Source: Pseudoprimorskyibacter sp.
GTDB lineage: Bacteria; Pseudomonadota; Alphaproteobacteria; Rhodobacterales; Rhodobacteraceae
Reading direction: 5' to 3'
Assembly: GCA_029251265.1 (NCBI GenBank)
Contig: JAQXDR010000233.1
Span: 1-34,512 of the forward strand
DNA: 34,512 nt
Position numbers and translations under genes: made by a program
The notes under the pieces: generated by a model
The model's database searches: none
Told to the model about the DNA's origin: nothing
The model's input: the letters and a program-made list of their open reading frames with translations, nothing else
Shown: piece by piece, positions 8,155 to 16,148 of the stretch
Layout: every line of letters begins with the position of its first letter
Numbering within the stretch: position 1 is the stretch's first letter

Positions 8155-8657
8155 CACACAACCCCTGCGACATTGAAAAGTAGCGTGATTAAATTTGCTC
8201 CGGTGATCAAGATGCGAAAGCGCAAAAAAATGCGTCTGACCCAAAAGAGATTATTATCGCTATTTTGGGCAGTGCACCCCTGCGACGCCAAAAAAATTGC
8301 GTGAAAAACAATATGTATATATTTATCAATATGTTACGGATTTATAATGCGGTATTAAATTGATTTTTAGGCTAATTTGGTAGTTACAAACTGTGTCACT
8401 TTTATTTTCTGCGTTGGCACCCCTCAGATTTGTACAGTTTGCCACTTGCATCTGAATTTTAGCAACCGCTCACTGAGAGACCTGCAGCCTGGTATGTCCA
8501 TCGCGTCCAAGGGGATTAAATCCGAGCGTTGTTAAAGCCCAACGAGAATGCCTTTTGTTGGTCTTAGCTGCCAAACCGCATTGCGCTCACCACATAGCTC
8601 GGTCAGTTTTTCACAGTGGGCCGATGTGACTTTTGTACACCCGTAGGCTTGACATTT
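8155..8657. other. 503-bp intergenic region, promoter of the minus-strand operon plus possible remnant sequence
   Basis: The part near 8155-8370 is AT-rich and should hold the promoter of the M19-like operon on the minus strand. An 11-nt direct repeat, ACCCCTGCGAC, occurs at 8161-8171 (covering the operon's ribosome binding site on the other strand) and at 8276-8286. From about 8460 to 8657 the composition turns gene-like. On the minus strand, 43 codons stay open in frame directly after the NUDIX stop (to about 8530), and another frame stays open over part of the rest. Neither has a start, so this may be decayed or dispersed-repeat DNA. Confidence 0.45.
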
Positions 8658-9194
8658 TTACAGATACATCCGCGCAAATGCCCAGTTTGCAGCCTGATGC
8701 ACCACGCCAAATTCGCCCGATTTAAGGGCTTCGTCCAACGCCTCGGGGAGCATGCAGTGTTGTGTCATCTCTTCATGGTCTCCGCTGTCAGCTTCTTGTA
8801 TGATCCGACAGCCACGGGCCAAGAAGTAATGCCCGTTGCAACCGCGTTGATTGCCATTATCGACATAGTGGCCCAAAGACACCCAATCATCTGAAACAGC
8901 GCCAGTTTCTTCCAGTAACTCTCGTTTTGCGCCATCGATGGGCGCCTCGCCGGGATCAATGAAACCCGCAGGCAATCCCAAGCAGACGCGACCTGGTCCA
9001 TGTTTGTAATGACGCAAGGTCAGAATTGTTCCATCCTCCATCACGGGCACCACGGTTGCAAAGCTGCGCAAATGCACCTGATAGAAATCTTCGAGAATCT
9101 TACCATCCGGCAATTCAACTGTTTGTTGGGCTACCCGAATAAAGGGCAGCCTTTCAAAAATGTATCTTTGCGACAATTGTTTCCATGGAGTCAT
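8658..9194 (-). CDS. NUDIX hydrolase
   Basis: A 178-residue NUDIX hydrolase, which cleaves nucleoside diphosphates linked to another moiety. The complete Nudix box (G-x5-E-x7-REUxEExGU) spans G77 to V100: GFIDPGEAPIDGAKRELLEE then TGAV, with all metal-binding glutamates present. The flanking pattern (YQVHLRSFATVVPVMEDG, RHYKHGPGRVCLGLPAG) resembles ADP-ribose/ADP-sugar pyrophosphatases of the NudF type, but the substrate is not certain. The start is ATG 9194 with AAGGA upstream. That ribosome binding site lies inside an inverted repeat with sequence between ndk and this gene, so translation could be structurally controlled. It is 81 bp downstream of ndk on the same strand and probably cotranscribed, a sensible nucleotide-metabolism pairing. 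Confidence 0.92.
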   Translation of the reverse strand: MTPWKQLSQRYIFERLPFIRVAQQTVELPDGKILEDFYQVHLRSFATVVPVMEDGTILTLRHYKHGPGRVCLGLPAGFIDPGEAPIDGAKRELLEETGAVSDDWVSLGHYVDNGNQRGCNGHYFLARGCRIIQEADSGDHEEMTQHCMLPEALDEALKSGEFGVVHQAANWAFARMYL

Positions 9195-9246
9195 GGGCCG
9201 GTTCCTTAAACGAAATCAGGCCGCACCTCTTGGAAAGGAACGGCCC
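9195..9246 (-). promoter_or_regulatory. Stem-loop masking the NUDIX ribosome binding site
   Basis: On the + strand GGGCCGGTTCCTT (9195-9207) is complementary to AAGGAACGGCCC (9235-9246) with one bulged base. On the minus-strand transcript this places the AAGGAA ribosome binding site of the NUDIX gene, and the bases up to its ATG, inside a roughly 12-bp stem. This could reduce initiation or couple it to ribosomes finishing ndk. The base pairing is seen directly; the function is inferred. Confidence 0.55.
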
Positions 9247-9275
9247 ACAATATATTTTTACTCGAATAGGATGGA

Positions 9276-9698
9276 TTAGCCAACCAGTTCCAAGCCCGAA
9301 AAGAAAAATGCGATTTCTTCTGCGGCGGTTTCAGGGGCGTCTGATCCATGAACCGAGTTTTCGCCAACGGATTGCGCAAATTCTGCACGAATGGTTCCGG
9401 GGGCCGCGTCGGCTGGGTTGGTGGCACCCATGACTTCGCGGTTTTTGGCAATGGCACCTTCGCCCTCAAGAACCTGGGTGACCACAGGGGCAGATGCCAT
9501 GAAGTCGCACAGTTCACCGTAAAAAGGGCGTTCTGCGTGCACGGCATAAAACTGGCCAGCTTGTGCTGGGGTCAGTTGGATCCGTTTTTGTGCAACGATC
9601 CGTAGGCCTGCGGCCTCGAATTTTGCATTAATCTGGCCGGTCAAGTTCCGTGTGGTGGCGTCAGGCTTGATAATCGACAGTGTACGTTCGACACCCAT
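9276..9698 (-). CDS. ndk: Nucleoside diphosphate kinase
   Basis: A 140-residue nucleoside diphosphate kinase, the standard bacterial length, which transfers the gamma phosphate of ATP to NDPs through a phosphohistidine. The N-terminus [11 protein letters not shown] contains ATP-contacting K11. [17 protein letters not shown] is the conserved Kpn-loop region, and the active-site motif is [13 protein letters not shown] with phosphorylated H117. The start ATG 9698 has AAGGGAG about 8 nt upstream. A perfect hairpin lies just upstream in the leader (9722-9742). The next gene downstream on the same strand is the NUDIX hydrolase. This housekeeping gene is very secure and shows no oddities. Confidence 0.98.
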   Translation of the reverse strand: MGVERTLSIIKPDATTRNLTGQINAKFEAAGLRIVAQKRIQLTPAQAGQFYAVHAERPFYGELCDFMASAPVVTQVLEGEGAIAKNREVMGATNPADAAPGTIRAEFAQSVGENSVHGSDAPETAAEEIAFFFSGLELVG

Positions 9699-10006
9699 TT
9701 CAGTGCTCCCTTTGATGCAGGCACCCAGACAGGGTCTGGGTGTTAAAATTAGCGATTGCGCGAGGCGATACCATGAGGGTCAGGTGTTGGAAAGGGATCA
9801 ATTTTCACTAAACCGGCTTGAAAGCCCTGCATCGTCACAGTGGTCTGTTTTTGGATAATTTCGTAGTGTCCAGATAATCAGCTGACACCGACCTGGCATA
9901 AGCATTGGATCACGGACGGTGTGCCTATGGTCTGGCGTGTAGATCACACTTGCGTCCTCTTAGACCCCTTTCTAGGGTCGTTGCGAAAGCCAGCAAGGGG
10001 ATCGCT
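9699..10006. other. Divergent ndk / monooxygenase intergenic region
   Basis: These 308 bp separate ndk (minus) from the flavin monooxygenase-like gene (plus), so both promoters should be here. Apart from the ndk leader hairpin at 9722-9742 I see no operator, RNA gene or ORF with a ribosome binding site. An upstream in-frame ATG of the monooxygenase at 9905 has no ribosome binding site and is not used in this annotation. Confidence 0.5.
9722..9742 (-). promoter_or_regulatory. Hairpin in the ndk leader
   Basis: CACCCAGAC (9722-9730) and GTCTGGGTG (9734-9742) form a perfect 9-bp inverted repeat with a 3-nt loop. It starts 24 nt upstream of the ndk start and just beyond its ribosome binding site. 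On the minus-strand transcript it would be a 5' leader stem-loop that could stabilise the mRNA. It has no T-run on either strand, so it is not a good terminator. It could also be a protein-binding site. Confidence 0.5.
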
Positions 10007-11263
10007 ATGGAACAGGTCGATACGGTGGTTGTGGGCGGTGGTCAGGCAGGTATCGCCACCAGCGAACATTTGTCGAAGTTGGGGATCGAGCATATCGTGA
10101 TAGAGCGTGACCGGATCGCCGAGCGCTGGCGCAGTTGTCGTTGGGATTCATTGGTGGCCAATGGTCCAGCATGGCACGACCGTTTTCCGAATATGGAATT
10201 TGAAGCGGACCCGGATGCCTTTGTCAGCAAAGACCGTGTGGTTGAATACTTTGAAGCATATGCGCGAATGATTAAGGCCCCAATCCGCACAGGGGTTGAT
10301 GTCACCTCGGTAACACCACTTGACGGCCGAGACGGTTTTTTCCTGCAAACGACTGAAGGTGATATTGAGGCAAGACATGTCGTGGCTGCGACGGGCGCAT
10401 TTCAGAAACCGTCAATTCCCGCGGTATTGCCTCGGGATGCAGGGCCTTTACAGATGCATTCCAACGCCTATCGCAATGCGTCGTCCTTGCCGGATGGTGA
10501 CATCCTTGTCATTGGGGGTGGATCGTCTGGATCGCAGATTGCCATGGACCTTATGGAGGCGGGACGAAAGGTTTATTTGTCCCTTGGTCCTCATGATCGG
10601 CCGCCGCGTCGTTACCGGCAACGGGATAATGTTTGGTGGCTGGGGGTCTTGGGCAAATGGAACTTGGATACGCCCCATCCGGGAACCGAGCATGTCACCA
10701 TTGCTGTCAGTGGTGCAAATGGTGGCAAAACAGTTGATTTTCGAAACCTTGCCGCGCAGGGGCTGACATTATTGGGCATGACGGCCGGTTACGAAGAGGG
10801 GCATGTTTTGCTGGCTGATGACCTTAAGCGTAATCTGGATGCAGGTGACGCCAACTATCTGGGTCTGCTCGATGAGGCTGATGCCTATATTGTCCGACAC
10901 GGGCTGGACTTACCATTGGAACCGGATGCCCGCATCATTCCGGAAGACTCTGAATGTGTCACAAATCCCTCACGCAAATTGGCTTTGGATGGGGTTGGCG
11001 CTGTGATTTGGGCCACGGGTTATGCATTTGATTTTGGATGGATAAAAGCGGACAGTTTTGATTCTCTGGGACGCCCGCTGCATCAACGCGGAGTATCAGA
11101 TGTGCAAGGTCTGTACTTTGTGGGCCTGCCTTGGCAGTCGCGCAGAGGGTCTTCGTTCATCTGGGGGGTTTGGCACGATGCCAAATTCGTTGCCGACCAA
11201 ATTGCAATCCAGCGCATTTATGCGGGCTACCAAGGAACAGCCCAACGTATCCTGACCGAATAA
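10007..11263 (+). CDS. Flavin-containing monooxygenase-like NAD(P)/FAD oxidoreductase
   Basis: A 418-residue two-dinucleotide-binding flavoprotein of the CzcO/flavin-containing monooxygenase type. The FAD Rossmann motif GGGQAG is at residues 10-15 and a second GGGSSG (170-175, in DILVIGGGSSGSQIA) binds NAD(P)H. Between them LQMHSNAYRN (148-157) resembles the monooxygenase fingerprint FxGxxxHxxxY. ATGAFQKPSIP and the late WATGYAFDFGWI are the usual ATG-type motifs. The start ATG 10007 has AAGGGG upstream, while an in-frame ATG at 9905 has none and adds 34 residues outside the family pattern. It is transcribed alone, divergent from ndk. It probably hydroxylates or N/S-oxygenates a small molecule; the substrate is unknown. 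Confidence 0.92.
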   Translation: MEQVDTVVVGGGQAGIATSEHLSKLGIEHIVIERDRIAERWRSCRWDSLVANGPAWHDRFPNMEFEADPDAFVSKDRVVEYFEAYARMIKAPIRTGVDVTSVTPLDGRDGFFLQTTEGDIEARHVVAATGAFQKPSIPAVLPRDAGPLQMHSNAYRNASSLPDGDILVIGGGSSGSQIAMDLMEAGRKVYLSLGPHDRPPRRYRQRDNVWWLGVLGKWNLDTPHPGTEHVTIAVSGANGGKTVDFRNLAAQGLTLLGMTAGYEEGHVLLADDLKRNLDAGDANYLGLLDEADAYIVRHGLDLPLEPDARIIPEDSECVTNPSRKLALDGVGAVIWATGYAFDFGWIKADSFDSLGRPLHQRGVSDVQGLYFVGLPWQSRRGSSFIWGVWHDAKFVADQIAIQRIYAGYQGTAQRILTE

Positions 11264-11376
11264 GCACGGCATTGCCACCTGATCAGCTAATTTGCCTGTT
11301 TCCGGTCATTGTGCCCTATGCATCATAAGCCGATAGGTGCAGAGGCGCGGTCCAGACCACTGTGGTCGTGGAAACA

Positions 11377-11732
11377 TCAATGGGCGCGGGCGACCCGCTC
11401 TGGAATGACCTCCATCCAGTTGCCGTTTCCGGAAACGACAATGAGGTCACCTGCATTCAACGTGCTCAGGATTTTAGGGGAAATGTTGCAGATTTCGTTG
11501 GCATAATATGGCTTATTTTCCGCAAAAATACCAGAAAATAGTATACCCAAGTGCTTTGAATATAGTCATCCGACGGCACGATGTTTGGGGTCAAGAGCAT
11601 TTCTAAAAAACGGGGTGATTGCGCAAATAAATAACCCGGCAGCACGCAAAAAAACAATAAGTCTTCCCCGTTCAGAAAGTAATGCCGACATGGTTCTCTG
11701 GGGATTTCGTATAAGCTAGGCCAGTTGTCCAA
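11377..11732 (-). pseudogene. Frameshifted coding remnant, family not recognised
   Basis: Two overlapping minus-strand frames look like halves of one protein. The first (11732 down to 11466) reads with a protein-like composition, including YEIPREPCRHYFLNGEDLL and SPRFLEMLLTPNIVPSDD. Near 11550-11560 the sense appears to move to another frame, which runs on as HLGILFSGIFAENKPYYAN, then LNAGDLIVVSGNGNWM, and ends VIPERVARAH at the TGA 11377-11379. The first frame is open for some way upstream of 11732 without a convincing start. A single indel in about 11545-11570 would join them. I do not recognise the product; it could also be a small intact gene misread by chance. Confidence 0.35.
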
Positions 11733-11802
11733 GGTGGTGTTTTTGGTGACTGGTCGTTTTCCAAAGCCGTGATGAGGCGAGCGGTTCAGAGAGCTATCTT
11801 GA

Positions 11803-11831
11803 GGAGCCGGGCTGCTACGCGGTCCGGCTCC
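11803..11831 (-). terminator. Possible stem-loop after the betaine-type binding protein gene
   Basis: GGAGCCGG (11803-11810) and CCGGCTCC (11824-11831) form a perfect 8-bp inverted repeat with a 13-nt loop, 17 bp past the stop of the binding-protein gene. It lacks a T-run on the minus-strand transcript, so it is at best a weak intrinsic terminator or an mRNA 3'-end stabiliser. Confidence 0.35.
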
Positions 11832-11847
11832 GTTGGTGTGCGCTACA

Positions 11848-12816
11848 TTACTGCAGCAAAGCCGACAGCTTCGAGCGGGCGTCGTCGTTTACCCAAGAGC
11901 TCCAAGTGTCGCCGGATGTCTGCAAGAAATAGACGGCCGCTTCTTCCGCAGAGGCATTATTGGCGTCTTTCCAGGCCAGCAATTGTGAAATAGCTTTGTT
12001 GCTGAGCGAGATATTCGACACCAGCTCCATGATTTCAGGCTTTGACGACGCCAGATCGGCCGTTACAACAGTGTAGACAGGTGCTGCTGGGAAAGACGAT
12101 TTGCCCGGCGTTGCGCAATCTGCGCCCGCATTACAGGCGTGTGCTTCCATGTTGTAGCCGCCCATGTCGACTGCAACCATATCGTATGATCCCAAAAGCG
12201 CCGTTGGCCCCCAGTAATATCCGAACCATGGCTCACCAGCTTGATATGCAGATGCCATCGAGGTTGACAACGTTTCACCTGAACCGTGGTTGAAGACTTC
12301 CATCCCTGCGTCAGCAAACCCGTAAGCTTGCACAAGATTGTCGTTTGCAATCCGGCAACCCCAGCCATCAGGGCAATTGTGGAACCTGCCACCAACAAGC
12401 GAAGGGTTGGCCAGAATTCCGTCAATTGTGGTCAACTCAGGATGCGCTTCGGCCAGATATGCCGGAATCCACCACGCTTCTGAGCCACCGTCGGAAATCA
12501 CGTCGGCTGCTTTAATGACTTTGCCTTCGGCCGCGAGGCCTTCATAGGCTGGAGCTGAATTCACCCAAAGCTCGGGCACGACATCAGGCTCGCCATTTTC
12601 AGCTAAAGACGTGATGGCTGTCGTTGTTGCAGATGGCACCACGGTGACATTGCAACCATAGCCCTGCACCATCAAGAATTCGGTGATGACCGAGTACACT
12701 TCAGCTGATGCCCAGTTCATACGAGCCAATGAGACATCGCCACAGTCAGCCATAGCTGCACCCGGCAGCGCCATCGCGCCGGCAATGATCGCCGCAGCGG
12801 ATACACGTAGTTTCAT
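11848..12816 (-). CDS. Glycine betaine/proline-type ABC substrate-binding protein (OpuAC/ProX-like), orphan
   Basis: A 322-residue periplasmic binding protein of the OpuAC/ProX family. A signal peptide covers about residues 1-23 (KLRVSAAAIIAGAMALPGAAMA), with cleavage near AMA-DCGDV. The mature protein begins with the family pattern SLARMNWASAEVY and then has SATTTAITSLAENGEPDVVPELW, GRFHNCPDGWGC and AGEPWFGYYWGPTALLG. It is rich in tryptophan and tyrosine, as expected for an aromatic cage that holds quaternary ammonium groups. The start ATG 12816 follows AAGGGAGA; the much longer open frame to 13074 is upstream leader read by chance. No ATPase or permease adjoins it, so it must work with a transporter elsewhere or serve as a sensor input. 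A 6-bp inverted repeat lies about 50 bp upstream of its start. Confidence 0.9.
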   Translation of the reverse strand: MKLRVSAAAIIAGAMALPGAAMADCGDVSLARMNWASAEVYSVITEFLMVQGYGCNVTVVPSATTTAITSLAENGEPDVVPELWVNSAPAYEGLAAEGKVIKAADVISDGGSEAWWIPAYLAEAHPELTTIDGILANPSLVGGRFHNCPDGWGCRIANDNLVQAYGFADAGMEVFNHGSGETLSTSMASAYQAGEPWFGYYWGPTALLGSYDMVAVDMGGYNMEAHACNAGADCATPGKSSFPAAPVYTVVTADLASSKPEIMELVSNISLSNKAISQLLAWKDANNASAEEAAVYFLQTSGDTWSSWVNDDARSKLSALLQ

Positions 12817-13151
12817 GATTATTCTCCCTTTTGTGATAACCCGGTTCAATTTGTGGTTGCCCGGCTGTTCTGAGTAACAGAACTTATAGGGACACAGAAC
12901 GACGTCCCACCTCTCAGGGCAATGTGCAAGAGCGACAAGAAGGCAGAAATTCACGACACCTTGTGGCAAAAATGGTCCACAATTTAACGCTCCGCGAGAG
13001 ATTGCTGTAGAATACTCCTGTGCAACGATCCTATCAGGGTCCGAACGTGCCGATTTGATACGACGAAATGACACTTAAATTTTCATCAGGTCATCGCAGA
13101 ACCGTCAGAAACTGTTGAAGTATCAGAGGCTTTACTCAGATTTCCTGTTAG
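12817..13151. other. 335-bp leader/promoter region of the betaine-type binding protein
   Basis: This region between the kinase stop and the binding-protein start is open in one frame on the minus strand, but the translation has no domain character and no ribosome binding site. It should hold the promoter of the binding-protein gene. GTTCTG (12867-12872) and CAGAAC (12878-12883) form an inverted repeat beside a TATAAG (12884-12889 on the minus strand), a candidate operator at a -10 element. Confidence 0.4.
12867..12883 (-). promoter_or_regulatory. Candidate operator upstream of the betaine-type binding protein gene
   Basis: GTTCTG-AGTAA-CAGAAC is a perfect 6-bp inverted repeat, 51 bp before the ATG and adjoining TATAAG on the coding strand. 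The symmetry is seen; binding by any regulator is inference, and no regulator gene adjoins. Confidence 0.35.
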
Positions 13152-15794
13152 TCATGTGACGTCGTTCGAGTCATCAATTGCCTTTGAAATCACATCCAAT
13201 GACTGTGTTGCTGCCGAGTCTAATTCGCGCCGAAGGCGCGAAACCTCTTCCAGCTTTTCCTCTATTAGCGCCTGCTCAATCTTTTTTAACAAGCTATGCA
13301 GGTAAACGGCCCCAAGAAGGGCACACGTTCCGGCAGTCTTATGGGCCGCTTTTGCCAAATATTCGGCATCGCCGTCCGGTGTGGCAAGGAATGTGCTAAT
13401 TTCTTTAAGAATGAAGGTCAGCTCTGCCGAGCATCTTTTCGCGATCTGTCTGGTTGGGTTACACCCCATCGTTTCAATCAGTTCGTCAAGCAAAGATATA
13501 TCGAGCAACATATCTTTTGCGTCCGAAGACCTGCGTTGGTCTGTCTGTGCGCCCAACAGATATTTTGCGAGAAGGCTCTCGACTTTATGACGTGTGATGG
13601 GCTTTAGCAGGACGTCTTGCATCCCTGAGGACTTGAATAGATCTCTGTCCTCCGGACGGGCATGTGCTGTCTGTGCAACGATGACTGTCGCTTGGTTCGG
13701 TCCACCGCTTTCTCTGATTTTGAGTGCGACTTCGTTGCCGTCCATGCCTGGCATGGAGATGTCCATCAAGATCATGTCAAAAACTTCATGTGCAGCAGCG
13801 ACAAGTCCTGATTCTCCGCTATCGGCTAACTCAACTGTGTGGCCCATCTGCTCCAGCATTTCGCGTAAAACGATCGCATTGATTTCGTTGTCCTCAACGA
13901 TCAAAATACGCGCAGAGGCCTGTTGTCCTACAAGGTTTGGTAAAGCGCGTGGCGCCGGCGTGATATCGCCGGGGTTCTCTTCGCTGATTTCAACTGGAAG
14001 CCGCACGCGGAACTGGCTGCCACTTCCCAGTTTGCTGGAGACACTTATATCGCCTCGCATGGCTTCGACAAAGCCTTTGACGATAGACAATCCTAAGCCC
14101 GTGCCTTCGGTCGCACGCCCGAATTCAACATCCAAAATCGTGAAGGGTTCGAAGATCTTTTCAAAATCTGATGGATCGATACCACATCCGGTATCTGTAA
14201 CCGTGATCTCTAGCCAGTCGTCGCCCGCCCTTGTCACGTTTAATAAAACTTCGCCATCGCGGGTAAATTTAATCGCATTGCCCACCAGATTGTCGATGAT
14301 CTGTCGGAGTTTGATACGGTCTGTGACGACGTAGGACGGCACCGGGATTTGAAATGTGGGCGTTAGTTTATTCCCGTTGCGTGCGGCATACGGCCGGTGA
14401 ACGGCAGCAATTTCATCAACGAGGCTGCTTACTTCAAACGGGTGTTTAGTGAATTTAACTTCCCCGGATCCCAATCGGGTTATATCCAAAACGTCACGTA
14501 CATGATGCAATAATATTTCTGACGACGCATCAAGCAGCTTGAGGTAGCGGGTTTGCGCATCAGTCATTGTGGTTTGGCGAAGCAGGTCCAGAGTCGCGAT
14601 AATCCCGTTCAACGGAGTACGCATTTCGTGACTAAGAACAGCAACGAACCGGGATTTCGCTGCGTTTGCTTCTTGAGCGGCCTCCAGTGATGCCGTCAAA
14701 AGTTCGGATTCGTTTTCAAGCTTGTCCATCAACCCGTTAAACGTTGTACGCAGGTCGCGCGTTTCGTTCGGTGAGATCCGCGGCATTACTGGAACACGTG
14801 CGGTCAGGTCACCCCCTCTTATCGCCGCGACTGTTTGGGCAAATTTTCTCAACGGATTTTCGATCAAGGCCGCAAGAAACCAGCTTCCTAGTACGGCCAG
14901 AACAAAAAGCACAACCAGCACCTGTGACAAGATCCAGGCTTCTTTTTGGGCTCTCTCAACCAGTTCGGATATCGGCTGAGGGACCATCACACCCCAATTT
15001 GTGCCCTCAGCAAAGGTGTAGCCTGCGACCATGTCTGCTTTTAAAGGGGGCGAATAAAATTGTGCGACACCCGTTTTCTGCGCCAGCATGAGCTGGACAA
15101 CCGACAGCGGAGACGCATCTTTGTTAATCCTCTGCCATTCAGGGTTTGGGTGCGCCAGAACTTTACCAGTGTGATCGACGATCATCGAGTGCCCCTTTTC
15201 ACCAAAGGCGATCGCTTTCTGGACCTTTTCGATGTAATCGATGCCAAACGGTGCAAACGCCATACCACCATCTGGCATCCGCCTGACAATGAATAGGAAA
15301 GAGGTGTCGTTGATTTTCTTGACGGACGAAATGACGGTTGCGCCACCGGCACTTTCTTCTCGAAGCTGGTTTATGATTGCAGCAGGAGGCAAGTCCGAGG
15401 GAATTGCGGCAATCAGGTTGGTGGGTTGATCACGCGCATCCAGAATTGCAAGATACCTCATGTGATAGGCTGCCATCAAGCGCTCTACATCGCCGGGCAA
15501 GCCGCCATCCCCATGTGCTGAAAGCAAAAAGTCGAATGTTGCGCGCAGATCCGTTGCGTATCGAGAGAGTGATTCGGCAAGGTTTAAGGCGATATTCAAG
15601 TGGCCTTGATTAACGTGGAACATCTCGCGTTCGAATGCTGTTTGTTCAATGCGAACATATAAAATTGAGAAGGGGATCAAGAGCGTGATTATCAGTGCAG
15701 AAAATACGTAGATCCGCATGCGATTCAACCGAGTTAGTATCGACGGACGCCGTTGAGCAACTGCCATTTTTATCTCGGTGGTGGTGGCGGTCAT
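13152..15794 (-). CDS. Hybrid sensor histidine kinase (sensor-HAMP-HisKA-HATPase-REC-HPt), orphan
   Basis: An 880-residue membrane kinase with a multi-step phosphorelay in one chain, as in BvgS/ArcB-like proteins. TM1 is about residues 28-47, a periplasmic sensor of dCache type covers about 50-285, TM2 about 289-311, and HAMP about 312-365. The HisKA domain has H389 (VLSHEMRTPLNG). The HATPase has the N box DNLVGNAIKF (501-510), DTGCGID and GTGLGLSIV. A receiver domain (about 628-745) has the acidic pair ED near 634-635, phospho-acceptor D678 (LMDISMPGMDG) and K731. A C-terminal HPt domain has H818 (AAHKTAGTCALLG). The start at ATG 15794 follows GAGGGGACGGGA. No response regulator with an output domain adjoins, so its partner is elsewhere. 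The ligand is unknown; small organic acids or amino acids are typical of dCache domains. Confidence 0.94.
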   Translation of the reverse strand: MTATTTEIKMAVAQRRPSILTRLNRMRIYVFSALIITLLIPFSILYVRIEQTAFEREMFHVNQGHLNIALNLAESLSRYATDLRATFDFLLSAHGDGGLPGDVERLMAAYHMRYLAILDARDQPTNLIAAIPSDLPPAAIINQLREESAGGATVISSVKKINDTSFLFIVRRMPDGGMAFAPFGIDYIEKVQKAIAFGEKGHSMIVDHTGKVLAHPNPEWQRINKDASPLSVVQLMLAQKTGVAQFYSPPLKADMVAGYTFAEGTNWGVMVPQPISELVERAQKEAWILSQVLVVLFVLAVLGSWFLAALIENPLRKFAQTVAAIRGGDLTARVPVMPRISPNETRDLRTTFNGLMDKLENESELLTASLEAAQEANAAKSRFVAVLSHEMRTPLNGIIATLDLLRQTTMTDAQTRYLKLLDASSEILLHHVRDVLDITRLGSGEVKFTKHPFEVSSLVDEIAAVHRPYAARNGNKLTPTFQIPVPSYVVTDRIKLRQIIDNLVGNAIKFTRDGEVLLNVTRAGDDWLEITVTDTGCGIDPSDFEKIFEPFTILDVEFGRATEGTGLGLSIVKGFVEAMRGDISVSSKLGSGSQFRVRLPVEISEENPGDITPAPRALPNLVGQQASARILIVEDNEINAIVLREMLEQMGHTVELADSGESGLVAAAHEVFDMILMDISMPGMDGNEVALKIRESGGPNQATVIVAQTAHARPEDRDLFKSSGMQDVLLKPITRHKVESLLAKYLLGAQTDQRRSSDAKDMLLDISLLDELIETMGCNPTRQIAKRCSAELTFILKEISTFLATPDGDAEYLAKAAHKTAGTCALLGAVYLHSLLKKIEQALIEEKLEEVSRLRRELDSAATQSLDVISKAIDDSNDVT

Positions 15795-16148
15795 TCCCGT
15801 CCCCTCATCTCATCAAAAAAAAATACGCTTTCAAACGCGCATCAATATCCAGCTAACGCTAGGTCAAGTCGTAAGCATGTGCGATCAATCAACCAAGCAC
15901 AAGGGTTACAATTTACCCCCTTAGTATAGGTAGAGGATAATCAATTGAGGCACAACTATGGTCAAATAATTGCAAAATAGTGTCCAAAGCCAGGGTATCG
16001 CATATCGATTAAATTCCCAATGTCAATTCTACCTAGTAGAACAAGTGTGTGGTATAGGGAGTTTGTGATTGTTACGCAGTTTTGTCGACTCCCTCGCAGG
16101 CATTTTAACAATTTGACCGGCCAAGTTTACCCAGCACGATGAGACTGA
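15795..16148. other. 354-bp AT-rich intergenic region upstream of the hybrid kinase
   Basis: It separates the kinase start from the tctA stop, both on the minus strand, and should contain the kinase promoter. A perfect dyad TTCTAC-CTA-GTAGAA lies at 16027-16041. No ORF with a ribosome binding site, RNA gene or clear terminator for tctA is visible. Confidence 0.45.
16027..16041. promoter_or_regulatory. Perfect dyad TTCTAC-CTA-GTAGAA, possible operator
   Basis: A 6-bp inverted repeat with a 3-nt centre lies 233 bp upstream of the hybrid kinase start and 108 bp beyond the tctA stop. Its symmetry suits a dimeric regulator, but the distance from the kinase start makes the assignment weak. Confidence 0.3.

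Larger units (their letters stand above)
11264..11847. other. 584-bp gap holding a decayed gene
   Basis: Between the monooxygenase and the betaine-type binding protein there is no intact gene. About 11377-11732 on the minus strand reads as a frameshifted coding remnant, annotated separately. An 8-bp inverted repeat at 11803-11831 lies just downstream of the binding-protein stop. The rest shows nothing recognisable. Confidence 0.45.

Noticed and set aside
11424-11437. 14-bp perfect palindrome CGTTTCCGGAAACG
   Set aside because: It falls within the coding remnant and far from any promoter, so it is probably incidental.
12817-13074. N-terminal extension of the betaine-type binding protein by 86 residues
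   Set aside because: The signal peptide and AAGGGAGA place the start at 12816; the extension has no domain character.
13594-14334. 246-codon open frame on the + strand
   Set aside because: It lies antisense inside the hybrid kinase gene, whose HisKA, HATPase and receiver motifs are intact; it has no ribosome binding site and a serine-rich shadow composition.
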